DNA of 64,000 nt, from contig NZ_JAKLLN010000019.1 of the NCBI RefSeq assembly GCF_023150065.1, positions 44,885 to 108,884 of the forward strand, in the 5' to 3' direction. Position 1 is the stretch's first letter, and the number at the start of each line of letters is the position of its first letter. The notes beneath the pieces are model-generated. The model made no database searches. It was given only the letters and a program-made list of their open reading frames with translations, and was not told the DNA's origin. Position numbers and translations under genes: made by a program. Positions 45,507 to 55,246 of this stretch are shown one piece after another. This DNA is from Zoogloea sp. Its GTDB lineage: Bacteria > Pseudomonadota > Gammaproteobacteria > Burkholderiales > Rhodocyclaceae.

Positions 45507-47441
45507 TTAAACAAGGTAAGGAGACAGTACCCCCCCCTTCCCGGCATGTTTCGCTCGATACATCCAGTGATCTGCCTCTCTGAGCAACGCAGCAGGTAAC
45601 CGCTCCTCTCCTGATGCGTGGACGACCACCCCAATACTCGCACCAAGCTCCACGCTCTGGCCATGGAAGTGCTGCGGGCCAGAAATAGCGTCCAGAATCT
45701 TCTCGGCGACTCGCAAAGCATCGGGGTAGCCGCTCATCAGTCCCTCCAAGACCACGGCAAACTCATCCCCGGCAAAGCGGACCGCACAATCCGTTTCGCG
45801 GATGCAGTTCTTGATTGCGGCGGCCACCCTGCATAGCACCTGATCTCCCGCCTCGTGCCCAAAACGATCGTTCACCGCCTTGAATCCGTCGAGGTCGAGG
45901 AACAGGAGGCCCAAGTATTTCCCGCTGCGATCAGCCCTGGCCATCGCCCTCGGCAGTACCTCGGCCAGCGCCCGCCGGTTGAGCAAGCCCGTTAGCGCAT
46001 CCTGCCGTACTTCATGCTCCCGGCGGATTTCTGCCTCTTTCCTCTCTGTGATGTCGTGCAGGAAGGCACTGAATACGGCCTGTCCATCGATATCGAGGGC
46101 TTTGATGCGTACCTCTACCGTGAGCGTCGAACCGTCCTTGCGACGAGCAGGGATCTCCAGGCGCTGATCGAGCATGGTCGTTGCCCCGCTTGCTCGGTAT
46201 CGACTCAGACCAGAACGGTGCATCTCAGCCATGCCAGCAGGCACGATAAGCTCTTCCAGTGGCCGGCCCATTGCCTCTAAGGCAGACCACCCAAAAATGT
46301 TCTCAGCCTCCTGGTTCCATGCGGTGACCAAGCCAGCTTGATCCAGAGCGATGTATGCATCGTAGGTGTTCTCCAGGATGGTCCGGAGCTCCGCCTCACG
46401 CTTGCGGAGTTGGCGTTCCGAGTTGATCTGTTGGTCAATGGCCTCGACTAAGCGACGATTTGCCTCCAGCAACTGAGCCGTTCGATCCTCGACTTTTTGT
46501 TCAAGCTCACGTTGCAAGGCAGCTAGGCTATCCTCAGCGATCTTCCGGGAATTGATATCCTTGATGATGGAGATGAAGTACTCCAACCGGCCTAACGCAT
46601 CCGTTTTCTTGGTGACGCCCAGAGCAATCCAGACCACCTGCCCATCCTTACGCAGGTAGCGCTTCTCTATGTGGTAGTGATCAATCTTGTCGTCGATCAG
46701 TTGCTGAAGCAGTGACAAGTCCGCACTAAGATCACCCGGATAGGTGATGTCCTGAATGGTCAGCTTCATCAATTCGTCGGCCTCATAGCCAACAATGCTG
46801 CACAACGCGTCGTTCACGCTGATCCAGGCACCATTCGGTGCAACCAGAGCGATCCCCACAGAGGCGAGTTCAAACATCGACCGGTAGCGGGCCTCATTGG
46901 CCTGCGCGGCCTCCCGAGAGCGCTCGAGACGGCTAGTCGTCGCCATCAAGTGTTCCCGCAACTGGATTTCATTGCTGACCATCTCCGCAAGATCACGCAA
47001 GGTGTCCAGTTCATCCGGCGTCAAGTTGTGCGGCTTGCTATCTATCGCACACAGGGTGCCGAGTCGATGGCCTGCGGATGTCCTTATCGGCACCCCCGCG
47101 TAAAAGCAGATATTCGGCGCCCCCCTCACCAAAGGGTTATCTGAAAAGCGTTGATCCAAGCGCGCATCGGGAACAACCAGAGGTTCTCCTCGCAGGATCG
47201 TATGAGCGCAAAACGCCACGTCGCGGGGCGTCTCATCCACATCAAGACCGACCTTCGACTTGAACCACTGGCGGTCTTCGTCAACGAGCGAAACTAACGC
47301 GATTGGAACATGCAGGGACCGCGCCAACAGCTTTGTCACCCGATCGAATTCGGGCTCGGGAAGCGAATCCAGCAGGTTGAGGCTTCTCAAAACCTCTAGT
47401 CGCTGCTTCTCATCTGATGGGGTCGGAGCAATCATGCGCAC
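45507..47441 (-). CDS. GAF-PAS-PAS diguanylate cyclase
   Basis: A 644-aa cytoplasmic c-di-GMP synthase. A GAF domain (about 25-165; DVAFCAHTILRGEPLVVPDA) is followed by PAS/PAC units at about 185-305 and 350-475, separated by a coiled coil (ELEQKVEDRTAQLLEANRRL). The GGDEF domain at about 480-644 has VRFAGDEFAVVLEG; the AGDEF variant remains catalytically competent in many enzymes, and an RETD I-site precedes it. The gene lies between two outward-facing IS66 ends. Confidence 0.93.
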   Translation of the reverse strand: MRMIAPTPSDEKQRLEVLRSLNLLDSLPEPEFDRVTKLLARSLHVPIALVSLVDEDRQWFKSKVGLDVDETPRDVAFCAHTILRGEPLVVPDARLDQRFSDNPLVRGAPNICFYAGVPIRTSAGHRLGTLCAIDSKPHNLTPDELDTLRDLAEMVSNEIQLREHLMATTSRLERSREAAQANEARYRSMFELASVGIALVAPNGAWISVNDALCSIVGYEADELMKLTIQDITYPGDLSADLSLLQQLIDDKIDHYHIEKRYLRKDGQVVWIALGVTKKTDALGRLEYFISIIKDINSRKIAEDSLAALQRELEQKVEDRTAQLLEANRRLVEAIDQQINSERQLRKREAELRTILENTYDAYIALDQAGLVTAWNQEAENIFGWSALEAMGRPLEELIVPAGMAEMHRSGLSRYRASGATTMLDQRLEIPARRKDGSTLTVEVRIKALDIDGQAVFSAFLHDITERKEAEIRREHEVRQDALTGLLNRRALAEVLPRAMARADRSGKYLGLLFLDLDGFKAVNDRFGHEAGDQVLCRVAAAIKNCIRETDCAVRFAGDEFAVVLEGLMSGYPDALRVAEKILDAISGPQHFHGQSVELGASIGVVVHASGEERLPAALLREADHWMYRAKHAGKGGVLSPYLV

Positions 47442-47529
47442 TGCTTTTCAGAGAATGACGGATCAGCCTGAGTCTAAGTCAAAGGGTGGCTGATGCTATT
47501 GAGTACAGCACGCGGATAGTGATCTGTTC

Positions 47530-47544
47530 GTAAGCCCCCGGCAA
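47530..47544. repeat. IS66 terminal inverted repeat (element to the right)
   Basis: GTAAGCCCCCGGCAA, exact inverse of the repeat at 45199-45213. It begins a second IS66 remnant whose TnpC C-terminus follows. Confidence 0.8.
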
Positions 47545-47562
47545 TCCCCTCTTGACCGAGCC

Positions 47563-47682
47563 TCAGGCTGAATCCGGCCTCCACCAGTGCGGCAACAACT
47601 CCCCGATCCGACTCCGCGGCTGAGTCGGCAGGCGGGTGAGGACATCCTTCAAGTAGGCGTAGGGCTCACGCTCATTCAGGCG
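47563..47682 (-). pseudogene. C-terminal remnant of IS66 TnpC
   Basis: Minus-strand frame reading LNEREPYAYLKDVLTRLPTQ, then PRSRIGELLPHWWRPDSA and stop, the canonical TnpC C-terminus. It is cut at 47683 by the IS481 remnant, about 40 codons in. Confidence 0.88.
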
Positions 47683-48146
47683 TGTGAAGGTTCAATAGGT
47701 TCTTTCAGGTGGTCACCCGGAGAGATTCTGAGAGACTGGAAATCGCCAAACCCCCAGTCACCTCGAGAGCCTGCCCCGGATGAACACTCACAAGAATGCC
47801 CGATTGACATCCCTTCGTCGCCTGGAAATGGTTCAAGCCATCACCGAACAGGGTCTGTCTGCATCGCAGGCGGGGGCGGCGCGCCGTGACCGCCCGCAAG
47901 CGGCTCAGCCGCTATCTGGCCGCGGGCGCTGCCGGCCCCAGACCAACGGCAAGGCTGAGCGATTCATCCAGTCCGCCTTGCGCGAATGGGCCTACGGGCA
48001 TGCCTACGCAAACTCGGAGCAGCGGCGCGCCGCATTGCCGCTCTGGAATCACTTCTACAACTGGCACCGACCTCACCACGGGATCGGCTGCCAAACACCC
48101 AGCTCTCGCCTACCTGGTGACGGAAACAACGTCTTGACTCTTCACA
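47683..48146 (+). mobile_element. Internally deleted IS481-family element
   Basis: Ends TGTGAAGGTTCAATA (47683) and, on the opposite strand ending at 48146, TGTGAAGAGTCAAGA. At 464 bp it is under half of a normal IS481 copy. It sits inside the IS66 tnpC remnant. Confidence 0.82.
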
Positions 48147-48253
48147 AGACTGGACAAGGCATAACCTTCTGGAGACTGGACATGGGCAGTCGCCATTACA
48201 TGGCGGAGCATCACGAGCCCCAAGAAACGCCAACTCCAAGGACTAAATCATGA
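47780..48253 (+). pseudogene. IS481 transposase with central deletion
   Basis: The first 30 codons (MNTHKNARLTSLRRLEMVQA) are the IS481 N-terminal HTH start. After a short scrambled stretch the frame resumes at QTNGKAERFIQSALREWAYG ... HHGIGCQTPSSRL, the C-terminal end of the rve domain. The first two catalytic acidic residues are deleted; the frame then reads through past the IS end. Confidence 0.85.
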
Positions 48254-48367
48254 AGCCGAAGAGCATTTATTAACCCAAGAGTGATAGGGTTATTATCGGC
48301 GTGCCTTACGCGACAAACACGCTATGTGGTCCTTGACACGTCAGCCTGCCCGATATTGTCTTTTCCC

Positions 48368-49636
48368 ATGACTACCCCGACAACGCCTGCCCCCGACGGC
48401 ATAGTATCGCCGAGCACTTCGATCGATCCCCTTGCCTCCGAACTCGCTCGCCTTCAGCACATCAACGAATGGCATGGGCAGGCTTTAGCTTTTGCCAATA
48501 TCGGTCTGTATCGCTGGGAGTCTGCGTCCGATCAGTGGTTCTGGTCACACGAGATGTACGACATCAGGGGATTCCCTCGAGACCCGCGGTTCGCTACCCC
48601 TGCCGACTTCTACGCCCGCGTACATCCCGACGACCAAGAGCGAGTGCTAACCGCAGAGATTGCCTGCAAGGAGGGGCGAGCACCTTTGGACGTGGAGTAC
48701 CGCTTCTTGCTGCCCAGCGGCGATCTTCGCTGGCACCGAGAGCGGGCCAACCTGGTACGCCTCCCAGACGGCAAACACGAGATTTTGTCCGGTGCATTGA
48801 TAGACATCACCGAACAGAAACGCGCCGCACTTGAACTCGAGCGTCGCCAGGATCACTTGGAGGCCCTGGTGGACGATAGGACTGCCGCGCTGCGCGTGGC
48901 CAAGGATGTGGCCGAGAGCGCTCACCGCGCCAAGAACATGTTCGTCGCGAATGTCAGCCACGAACTGCGCACTCCCCTGAACGCCATCATGGGGATGACA
49001 GACCTGGCCTTGAGACGGGCTGAGGATCCCAGGCTGCAGGGCTACCTCAACAAAGCGAAGCAAGCCTCACGGCGCCTGCTAGCTCTCATCAACGACTTGA
49101 TAGACATCGCCGACATTGAGGCCGAGCGAATGTCACTTGACATCAAAGTATTTCAACCAGCCATGGTTGCAGCGAGTCTCAAGGAAATTTTTGGGCCGGC
49201 AGCAGCCACGAAGGGGTTAGCCCTCACTATCGAGGTCGCCCCGGACTTGTCGAATCGAACCACCTATGGGGATCCAGTCCGGATCACGCAGGTTGTCCGA
49301 AATCTGGCGGACAACGCAATCAAGTTCTCGGAAAGGGGAAGGATTACTATCCGCTTCCGCATCTCCTCCGAGACATCAACCCACCTCAGCCTTCACTGCA
49401 GTGTGGAGGACGAAGGAATGGGTATTCCTGAGGCCGACCTGCAGCGGATTTTTACTCTCTTCGAGCAAGGAGACGGCTCCTCTACTCGGCGTCATGGCGG
49501 CACGGGGCTCGGCTTGGCTCTTTGCCGCAAGTTGGTGCACCTGATGAACGGAGAGATTGGCGTCACCAGTCTGCCAGGGGTAGGTTCCACGTTCCATTTC
49601 ACTGTGCGGCTGACGTCCAGCACACCGAAGCAGTAA
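48368..49636 (+). CDS. PAS sensor histidine kinase, possibly C-terminally truncated
   Basis: A 422-aa soluble kinase. PAS_3-type domain at about 35-150 (GLYRWESASDQWFWSHEMYD, LPSGDLRWHRERANL), HisKA with MFVANVSHELRTPLNAIMGM, and HATPase_c with NLADNAIKFSERGR, DEGMGIPEADLQ, TGLGLALCRKLV. It ends at the end of the ATPase domain, exactly where an IS256 fragment begins; related proteins usually continue into a receiver domain, so an ancestral C-terminus may have been lost. Start ATG 48368; 48281 is an alternative. Confidence 0.88.
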   Translation: MTTPTTPAPDGIVSPSTSIDPLASELARLQHINEWHGQALAFANIGLYRWESASDQWFWSHEMYDIRGFPRDPRFATPADFYARVHPDDQERVLTAEIACKEGRAPLDVEYRFLLPSGDLRWHRERANLVRLPDGKHEILSGALIDITEQKRAALELERRQDHLEALVDDRTAALRVAKDVAESAHRAKNMFVANVSHELRTPLNAIMGMTDLALRRAEDPRLQGYLNKAKQASRRLLALINDLIDIADIEAERMSLDIKVFQPAMVAASLKEIFGPAAATKGLALTIEVAPDLSNRTTYGDPVRITQVVRNLADNAIKFSERGRITIRFRISSETSTHLSLHCSVEDEGMGIPEADLQRIFTLFEQGDGSSTRRHGGTGLGLALCRKLVHLMNGEIGVTSLPGVGSTFHFTVRLTSSTPKQ

Positions 49637-49868
49637 TCACCGCAACGGTGCCACCGGCAGAGAACGAAGACGGGCCTTTGCGGATCGAGGTGCCGCGCAA
49701 CCGGGCTGGCAGTTTCGAGCCGCTGCTCATCCCGAAGTACGAGCGGCGCTTTACCGGCTTCGATGACAAGATCGTCGCCATGTACGCGCGCGGGGTGACG
49801 ATTCGCGAGATCCAGGGTTTCCTGGCCGAGCAGTCTGGCACCGAGGTTTCACCTGAATTCATCAGGGT
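49635..49868 (+). pseudogene. IS256-family transposase fragment
   Basis: About 75 codons in frame: EDGPLRIEVPRNRAGSFEPL, RRFTGFDDKIVAMYARGVTI, REIQGFLAEQSGTEVSPEFI. This is the N-terminal third of an IS256/mutator-type transposase. The remaining protein is missing. From 49869 to 50155 I see only a 62-codon minus-strand frame (49887-50075) of unknown identity. Confidence 0.88.
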
Positions 49869-50155
49869 ACTGACCCAGCCCCTCAGCTACTTGGGAGAGT
49901 TCGCGTTGCCGCGGAGATCCTCGACCTTCTCGACGATGCCCCCGGGCCCCGCCCAGTCCAGTGCGATGAGCTTGAGGTGAAAGACCTGTGCCTCTCCGGT
50001 CTTGGTGGTGGCTCGCCACATAGTGGTAGTTGAGAGCTCAAAAATGGGCCCCATAGGTGTTTTATAGGATGACATGGGAGCATCCTAAGCACAGAGGCGT
50101 CGGAGCGCTATGACTCAGTTCATTGCAAACTGGCGCCGCTGTACCACCAGGGGTC

Positions 50156-51472
50156 AGGGCCTACGCACTTAATTGTCATCAGCCGCGCCGCTTACTCCAA
50201 ATGCATTCACGCCACCTGAAAGTCGTTCACGTTCATACGCTTGCAGCCGCACCTTGTGGACGGCGCGCAAATCGCGTCTACTCTCGTCTTTTGGACGACG
50301 ATCATGGAAACGCCCGCGCCGATGCCCCTGATGAGCTGCCTTGCCGAGATCAACGACCCGCGCCGGGCGGGCTATGCGTGTCGCCATGACCTGCAGGATA
50401 TCCTGGCGATCGCCGTCTGCGCGGTGCTCTGCGACATGAACAGTTTCGAAGAGATGGCGTTCTGGGCCGAGCACAAGACGGCCTGGCTCAAGCGTTTCCT
50501 GAAGCTCGAAGGCGGCGTTCCGTCTCACGACACCTTCAACCGGGTGTTCCGCATCCTTGATCCGCGCGCCTTCGAAGAGGCCTTCCGGCGCTGGGTGGGC
50601 CGGCTCGTGCCGGCCGTGGCCAGTGGCACCCTGGCGGTCGATGGCAAGACGGTGCGCGGTTCGGGCGATGGCGCCGCCTCGCCGATCCATCTGGTCAGTG
50701 CCCTTGCCACCGACTGCGGCCTCGTGCTGGGACAACAGAAGGTGAACGACAAGAGCAATGAGATCACGGCCATCCCGGAGCTGCTCGATGCGCTCCTGAT
50801 CAAGGGCTACCTGGTCACCATCGACGCGATGGGCTGCCAGAGCGAGATTGCCGCGAAGATCCTGGAGAAGAAGGCCGACTACCTGCTGGCCGTCAAAGGC
50901 AACCAGCCCGGCCTGCAGGTGGCGCTGCAGGAGCGCTTCGGCCTCGCTCAGCGTGACGCGCTGCACGAGGCGTGGCACTCTGCCCAGCTCACCGAAGAGT
51001 CCCATGGCCGCTTCGTCTGGCAGGGTTTCTGGGTGGCAGAAAACAAGGATGTCGTGGATACCGAGCGCTGGCCGGGCTGCAAGATGCTAGGCATGGTCGA
51101 GTCCCTGCGAAAGGTCGGCGACAAGGAGTCGGCGCCCGAGCGCCGTTACTACATCAGCTCCCGGGTGATGACGGCCGCAGCCTTCGGCAAGGCAGTCCGA
51201 GCGCACTGGGGAATAGAAAATGGGGTTCACTGGATGCTCGACGTGAACTTCCGCGACGATGCCGCCACGGTGCGCAAGGATCATGCGGCCGAAAACCTCT
51301 CGCGCTTGAAGCGGATCGTGCTCAACCTGCTCAAGCTCGAAACGGCCACTCTGGCCCAGTTCGGCAAGATCAGCCTCAACAAGAAACGCAAGCTCGCCTC
51401 CTGGGACGACAGCTACCGGATGGCAATGTTGGGGATCAAACCGGCGCATGACAATTAAGTGCGAAGGCCCTG
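50156..51472 (+). mobile_element. Intact ISAs1-family insertion sequence with 10-bp target duplication
   Basis: Terminal inverted repeats CAGGGCCTACGCACTTAATT (50156) and, on the opposite strand ending at 51472, CAGGGCCTTCGCACTTAATT. The direct repeat CACCAGGGGT flanks it exactly at 50146-50155 and 51473-51482. Total length 1317 bp. The target lies just beyond the 3' end of a group II intron remnant. Confidence 0.95.
50304..51458 (+). CDS. ISAs1-family transposase
   Basis: Full-length transposase of 384 aa. N-terminal domain DPRRAGYACRHDLQDILAIA and GGVPSHDTFNRVFRILDP. DDE catalytic core: Asp in TLAVDGKTVRGSGDG, Asp in LVTIDAMGCQSEIA, Glu region in HWGIENGVHWMLDVNFRDDA. It ends in NKKRKLASWDDSYRMAMLG. 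The frame opens upstream at TTG 50241, but ATG 50304 matches family starts. Apparently functional. Confidence 0.94.
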   Translation: METPAPMPLMSCLAEINDPRRAGYACRHDLQDILAIAVCAVLCDMNSFEEMAFWAEHKTAWLKRFLKLEGGVPSHDTFNRVFRILDPRAFEEAFRRWVGRLVPAVASGTLAVDGKTVRGSGDGAASPIHLVSALATDCGLVLGQQKVNDKSNEITAIPELLDALLIKGYLVTIDAMGCQSEIAAKILEKKADYLLAVKGNQPGLQVALQERFGLAQRDALHEAWHSAQLTEESHGRFVWQGFWVAENKDVVDTERWPGCKMLGMVESLRKVGDKESAPERRYYISSRVMTAAAFGKAVRAHWGIENGVHWMLDVNFRDDAATVRKDHAAENLSRLKRIVLNLLKLETATLAQFGKISLNKKRKLASWDDSYRMAMLGIKPAHDN

Positions 51473-51489
51473 CACCAGGGGTCGCGGTA

Positions 51490-51840
51490 GGGACGGGGAT
51501 AACTCCCCGCCCCCGCACAGATCCGTACGTGCGGCACTACCGCATACGGCTCTTGCCTTGAGTCATGACGCAAAGCGTTGATGCGGGTACGGATGGAGCA
51601 CCCGAGCCCGCGGGAGGTAGCGCTCGACCAGACGCCCGAACTGGGCCTAAGACATTCGTCCACACTGACCTCGCCGCCGGAGCGCATGCAGCCACGTCCG
51701 AGACACGTCCTTGCGGAACGCATCCAGGCGGTCAGCACTGCCCGGTACGGCGTGGTAGTTGAAGTCGCCCTGGACCACACGCTGCAGCCAACATCCGACC
51801 ACGGGGACCGGTTCGTGCATGCGTCGCACCCCTTCTCCAT
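51490..51840 (-). pseudogene. Second group II intron 3'-end remnant
   Basis: Decayed copy of the same intron as at 42.9-44.1 kb, same strand. The end of the maturase is readable (MRRMHEPVPVVGCWLQRVVQ, GDFNYHAVPGSADRLDAF) but has substitutions and a premature stop. Domain V is intact at 51520-51552 (33 nt, differing from the other copy at one visible base). A domain VI-like hairpin (CGGGGA-GTTA-TCCCCG) follows toward 51495. Confidence 0.82.
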
Positions 51841-51844
51841 GCTC

Positions 51845-52030
51845 TACAGCGTACTCTCAGGTAGATCTGGCGCTTGATCCGTTCGCGCTTGAGCAACTGA
51901 AAGGAGCTTTCCACCACGGCGTTGTAGGTGATGTCGGTCATCAAGGTCACGCCGTCGCCCATCCGCATCATCCCGAAGGGGCTGCTGACCGAATCGGCCC
52001 GCGCGTGGGTGGTGACATCGAAGTACATGG
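51845..52030 (-). pseudogene. IS3-family OrfB fragment
   Basis: Minus-strand frame: DITYNAVVESSFQLLKRERI, KRQIYLR, the segment around the catalytic Glu of IS3/IS150-like OrfB. Only about 60 residues remain, joined to intron sequence at about 51840. No ends were recognised. Confidence 0.7.
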
Positions 52031-52222
52031 ATGGGCTGTCGAGGCTGGTGGGCGGTTTCGCAGGGCGGTGACGTAAGGGCAGGCTTCACCTAGTTAGTGT
52101 CCTGATCTTTGCGAAGTTGGCTCAGATCCGAGTCATTTTCCTGGCTAGGGGTCCCCAAATTTGGGGAGCTCAAATTCTCCATGCAGGTCGGTCAGCAATG
52201 CACGGCGTTCCGAATGTGCCGC

Positions 52223-52575
52223 CGCCAAGACAATGAGGAGCCTCGAAATCGCGGAGCTGGTCGATTCTCGCCACGAAAGCGTGAAGCGCGCGATTGAGCG
52301 CTGCGCAGAAAAGGTGCAATCACGTTCCCACCGCTGGTGGAAACGTCTTTCAAGGGAGTAAACGGTAGAGGTCAAACCATCAGCGTTAATCAGCTCGACA
52401 AACGCTCCAGCCTGATTGTTGTTGCCCCGCTTTGCCCGGAATTTACCGCTCGCATCGTGAATCGCCGGTAAGCGCTCGAGGCCCAAGCCGCTACCGTCCC
52501 AGCCCAAGTTTTCAAGATCCCGTCCACGCTCCCCAAAGCTTTGCAACTCGCCATTGTCCGGCTCAAGTTCGGAAG
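52223..52575 (+). pseudogene. Phage Rha/KilA-type antirepressor remnant
   Basis: Plus-strand pieces in shifting frames: MRSLEIAELVDSRHESVKRA and IERCAEK; then KGVNGRGQTISVNQLDKRSS, LIVVAPLCPEFTARIVNR; then QVFKIPSTLPKALQLAIV. Order and content match phage antirepressor/Rha proteins with a C-terminal KilAC-like tail. At least two frameshifts make it inactive. It lies just after the 3' end of the truncated chemoreceptor (52563), on the opposite strand. Confidence 0.65.
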
Positions 52576-53990
52576 CGAGAGATACTGGCTCGGATCTGTA
52601 TCGAAAGCACTTCCATCTCACGAGCCGTGTCTGCAGTTGCGCTGGCCTGAGTGTGGTTATGCACGGCCTGCTCGGCGATGGTTTCGACATTGCGGGCAAT
52701 CTCACGGGTGGCTGCACTCTGCTCGCGTAGGGCGTCGGAGATGCCGATCACCGCACTACTGACTTGGCTCGCGCCGGTCTTGATGTCAGAGATCCGGCCG
52801 CCGGCCTCACCGGCGAGCGCAACGCCTTCCTCGACCTGGCCCTCTCCTTTCTTCATGCTTACCACAGCCGTCTCGGCACCGTTCTGGATGTCGTCCACCA
52901 TCCGGGTGATCTCCTGAGTGGACAGCGAGGTGCGCTCCGCGAGTTTGCGCACTTCGTCGGCCACCACGGCAAATCCACGCCCTGCTTCGCCGGCCCGTGC
53001 GGCTTCAATGGCGGCATTGAGCGCCAGCAGGTTGGTCTGGTCGGCGATTTCGCGGATCACGTTGACGATGCGGGAGATCGCCTTGGACTCGTCTCCCAGA
53101 TGCAGCACCGCTTCGGCCGACTGTCGTACGGTATCTGCGATCATGGACATACTCGATATCGCCTGGTTAATCACCTCGATGCCTGATTCGGATACATCAC
53201 CCGAGGTTTCCGCAAGCCCTCGGCACGATTCGGCGTGCTCGGCGACCTGCTGGATGCTGCCGGTCATCTGCTCCACCGCGCTCGCCATCACGACCGCGGA
53301 CTGGCTTTGGGTTCCGGAACTGGAGGCGACCGCATCCGAAGCAACTGACAGCTTTCGGGCATTGTCTGCAAGACCGCGGATGCCCGCGTCGATCTCTCCA
53401 ATCATGCTGCACAGATGGGCGCTCATGTTGTCAAGGGCGCTCAGAAGTTCTCCCACCTCATCGGTGGAATCGGTTTCGATGTGCTGGGTCAGATCCCCTT
53501 CGGAAACCCGCTGGGTAACAGAAACGGCGCGCTGGAGCGGGCGGGTGATCCAGCGCCGGCTCATTACGATCATGGCGCTCACGAGAATCGCCGTAGCGAG
53601 GAGCGCAGCCACTACGATCTGAATCTGGATCATCCGCACCTCGTGGACAAATTCGTCGGCATAGGCGCTGGTTGCCACAAGCCAACCCCATTTCTCGAAA
53701 GGCTGCATGGCGACAAGCTTCTCTCTCGCCTCCTTGTCGCCAGCGTTCTGCCACCAATACTGGCTGATGCCCCGCCCCTGTTCGATCAAGCCGCGGATCA
53801 CTGCAACACCATTCTTGTCCTTCACATCCAGCAGGTTCTTTCCTTCGGCGGACGGGTGGATCACGGCCATACCAGGCTCGACCTTTGCATCCAGCACGAA
53901 GGGATAGCCGGTATCTCCGACCCGCACGGCCCTAACAGGTTGGTGCAAAACCCAGTGAACGATCCGGCCATCCGCCTGTCCTAGCCGTAT
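52563..53990 (-). pseudogene. Methyl-accepting chemotaxis protein cut by an IS5-type insertion
   Basis: About 475 codons of a chemoreceptor: the end of a Cache sensor domain ([40 protein letters not shown]), TM2 ([20 protein letters not shown]), HAMP and a full signalling domain ([40 protein letters not shown]). TM1 and most of the sensor domain are missing: upstream of about 53990 the frame runs antisense through an IS5-family transposase. Without TM1 and the ligand domain a normal receptor is not expected. Confidence 0.85.
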
Positions 53991-54014
53991 CCCCGAACCC
54001 CAGGCAGAACAACG

Positions 54015-55106
54015 ATGCGCGGCGAAGTCGATCCCCAGTCCTCGATGTTTCACTATTTCTCGGTCGAGTCCCGGATTCCGGCCGATCACCCGTTGCGCCG
54101 GGTGAAGAAACTGGCCGAATCGGCACTGTCCGCCATTTCTGCGGAGCTTGATGGCCTTTACGCCCGGACGGGTCGCCCTTCGATTCCGCCGGAGCGCCTG
54201 CTCAAGGCCCAATTGCTGATTGCCTTCTACTCGGTGCGCTCCGACCGGTTGTTCTGCGAGCAACTTGATTACAACCTGCTGTTCCGCTGGTTTCTCGATT
54301 TGGACCTGGAGTCGGGCGGACTCGATCAATCGAACTTCAGCCGCCTGCGCGAGCGCCTGGTGGAAACCGACATCGCCCGACGTTTCTTCGACGAGGTGGT
54401 GCGTCTGGCCCGCAAGGACAAGTTGCTGTCCTCGGATCACTTCACCGTCGACGGCACCTTGATCGACGCCTGGGCCTCCTTCAAGAGCTTCAAGCGCAAG
54501 GACGATGACGAACCACCCAAGCCCGGGGACGGCACCGGGATGGTGGATTTCAAGGGCGAGAAGCGTTCCAACGCCACCCACCAGAGCACCACCGATCCGG
54601 ACGCGAAACTCATGAGAAAGGGCAACGGCCAGCCGGCCAAACTCAGCTACGGCGGCCATGCCCTCATGGAGAACCGGAGCGGTCTGTGCGTGGATCTGCT
54701 CATCACCGACGCCACCCTGGCGGAGCATCAGGCGGCGCGGCAACTGCTCACCCGTGCGCGTCGGCGGAAGATTCACCCGAAGACCCTGGGTGCTGACAAG
54801 GGCTATCACGTGAAGGACTTCGTCCAGCATCTGCGTGAGCACGGGATCAAGCCACATATCGCCCGAATCGACGGTCGCAAGACACCGGGGCTCGATGGAC
54901 GGACAAGCTGCACCGAGGGCTACAAGATCAGCCAGCGGAAACGAAAGCGTGTTGAAGAGATCTTCGGGTGGCTGAAGACAGTGGGCGGAATGAGAAAGAC
55001 CCGCTTCATCGGAGAAGCCCGAACCCAGATCGCCGCCTACCTGTCGGCGGCGGCGTACAACCTGCTGCGAATTGCGAAATTGCAGCGCGCAGGGAGTGAA
55101 GCATGA
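54015..55106 (+). CDS. IS5-family transposase
   Basis: A 363-aa DDE transposase: [40 protein letters not shown], catalytic Asp in [17 protein letters not shown], Asp in [12 protein letters not shown], Glu in [20 protein letters not shown], ending in [12 protein letters not shown]. Full length. It is inserted into the chemoreceptor gene. Element ends were not pinned down; they should lie near 53.97-54.0 and 55.12-55.2 kb. Confidence 0.93.
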   Translation: MRGEVDPQSSMFHYFSVESRIPADHPLRRVKKLAESALSAISAELDGLYARTGRPSIPPERLLKAQLLIAFYSVRSDRLFCEQLDYNLLFRWFLDLDLESGGLDQSNFSRLRERLVETDIARRFFDEVVRLARKDKLLSSDHFTVDGTLIDAWASFKSFKRKDDDEPPKPGDGTGMVDFKGEKRSNATHQSTTDPDAKLMRKGNGQPAKLSYGGHALMENRSGLCVDLLITDATLAEHQAARQLLTRARRRKIHPKTLGADKGYHVKDFVQHLREHGIKPHIARIDGRKTPGLDGRTSCTEGYKISQRKRKRVEEIFGWLKTVGGMRKTRFIGEARTQIAAYLSAAAYNLLRIAKLQRAGSEA

Positions 55107-55246
55107 AGCGGCACCCGGAATTGGGCGAAAGCCCATTCCCCGGCCCATTTGATGGGCATCAAAACGGGATTGGGAAGCCAATTCCGGGAATGAAGTCATG
55201 ATAAATCAAATAGTGAGGGGACCGGCTGGCGCGGCTTCTCGGGGTT

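Noticed and set aside
49887..50075. 62-codon minus-strand frame
   Set aside because: Coherent composition but unknown, wedged between IS fragments; too little evidence to call a gene.
54000..55199. Continuation of the chemoreceptor frame
   Set aside because: Upstream of about 53990 the frame is antisense to the IS5-family transposase and contains no chemoreceptor sequence.
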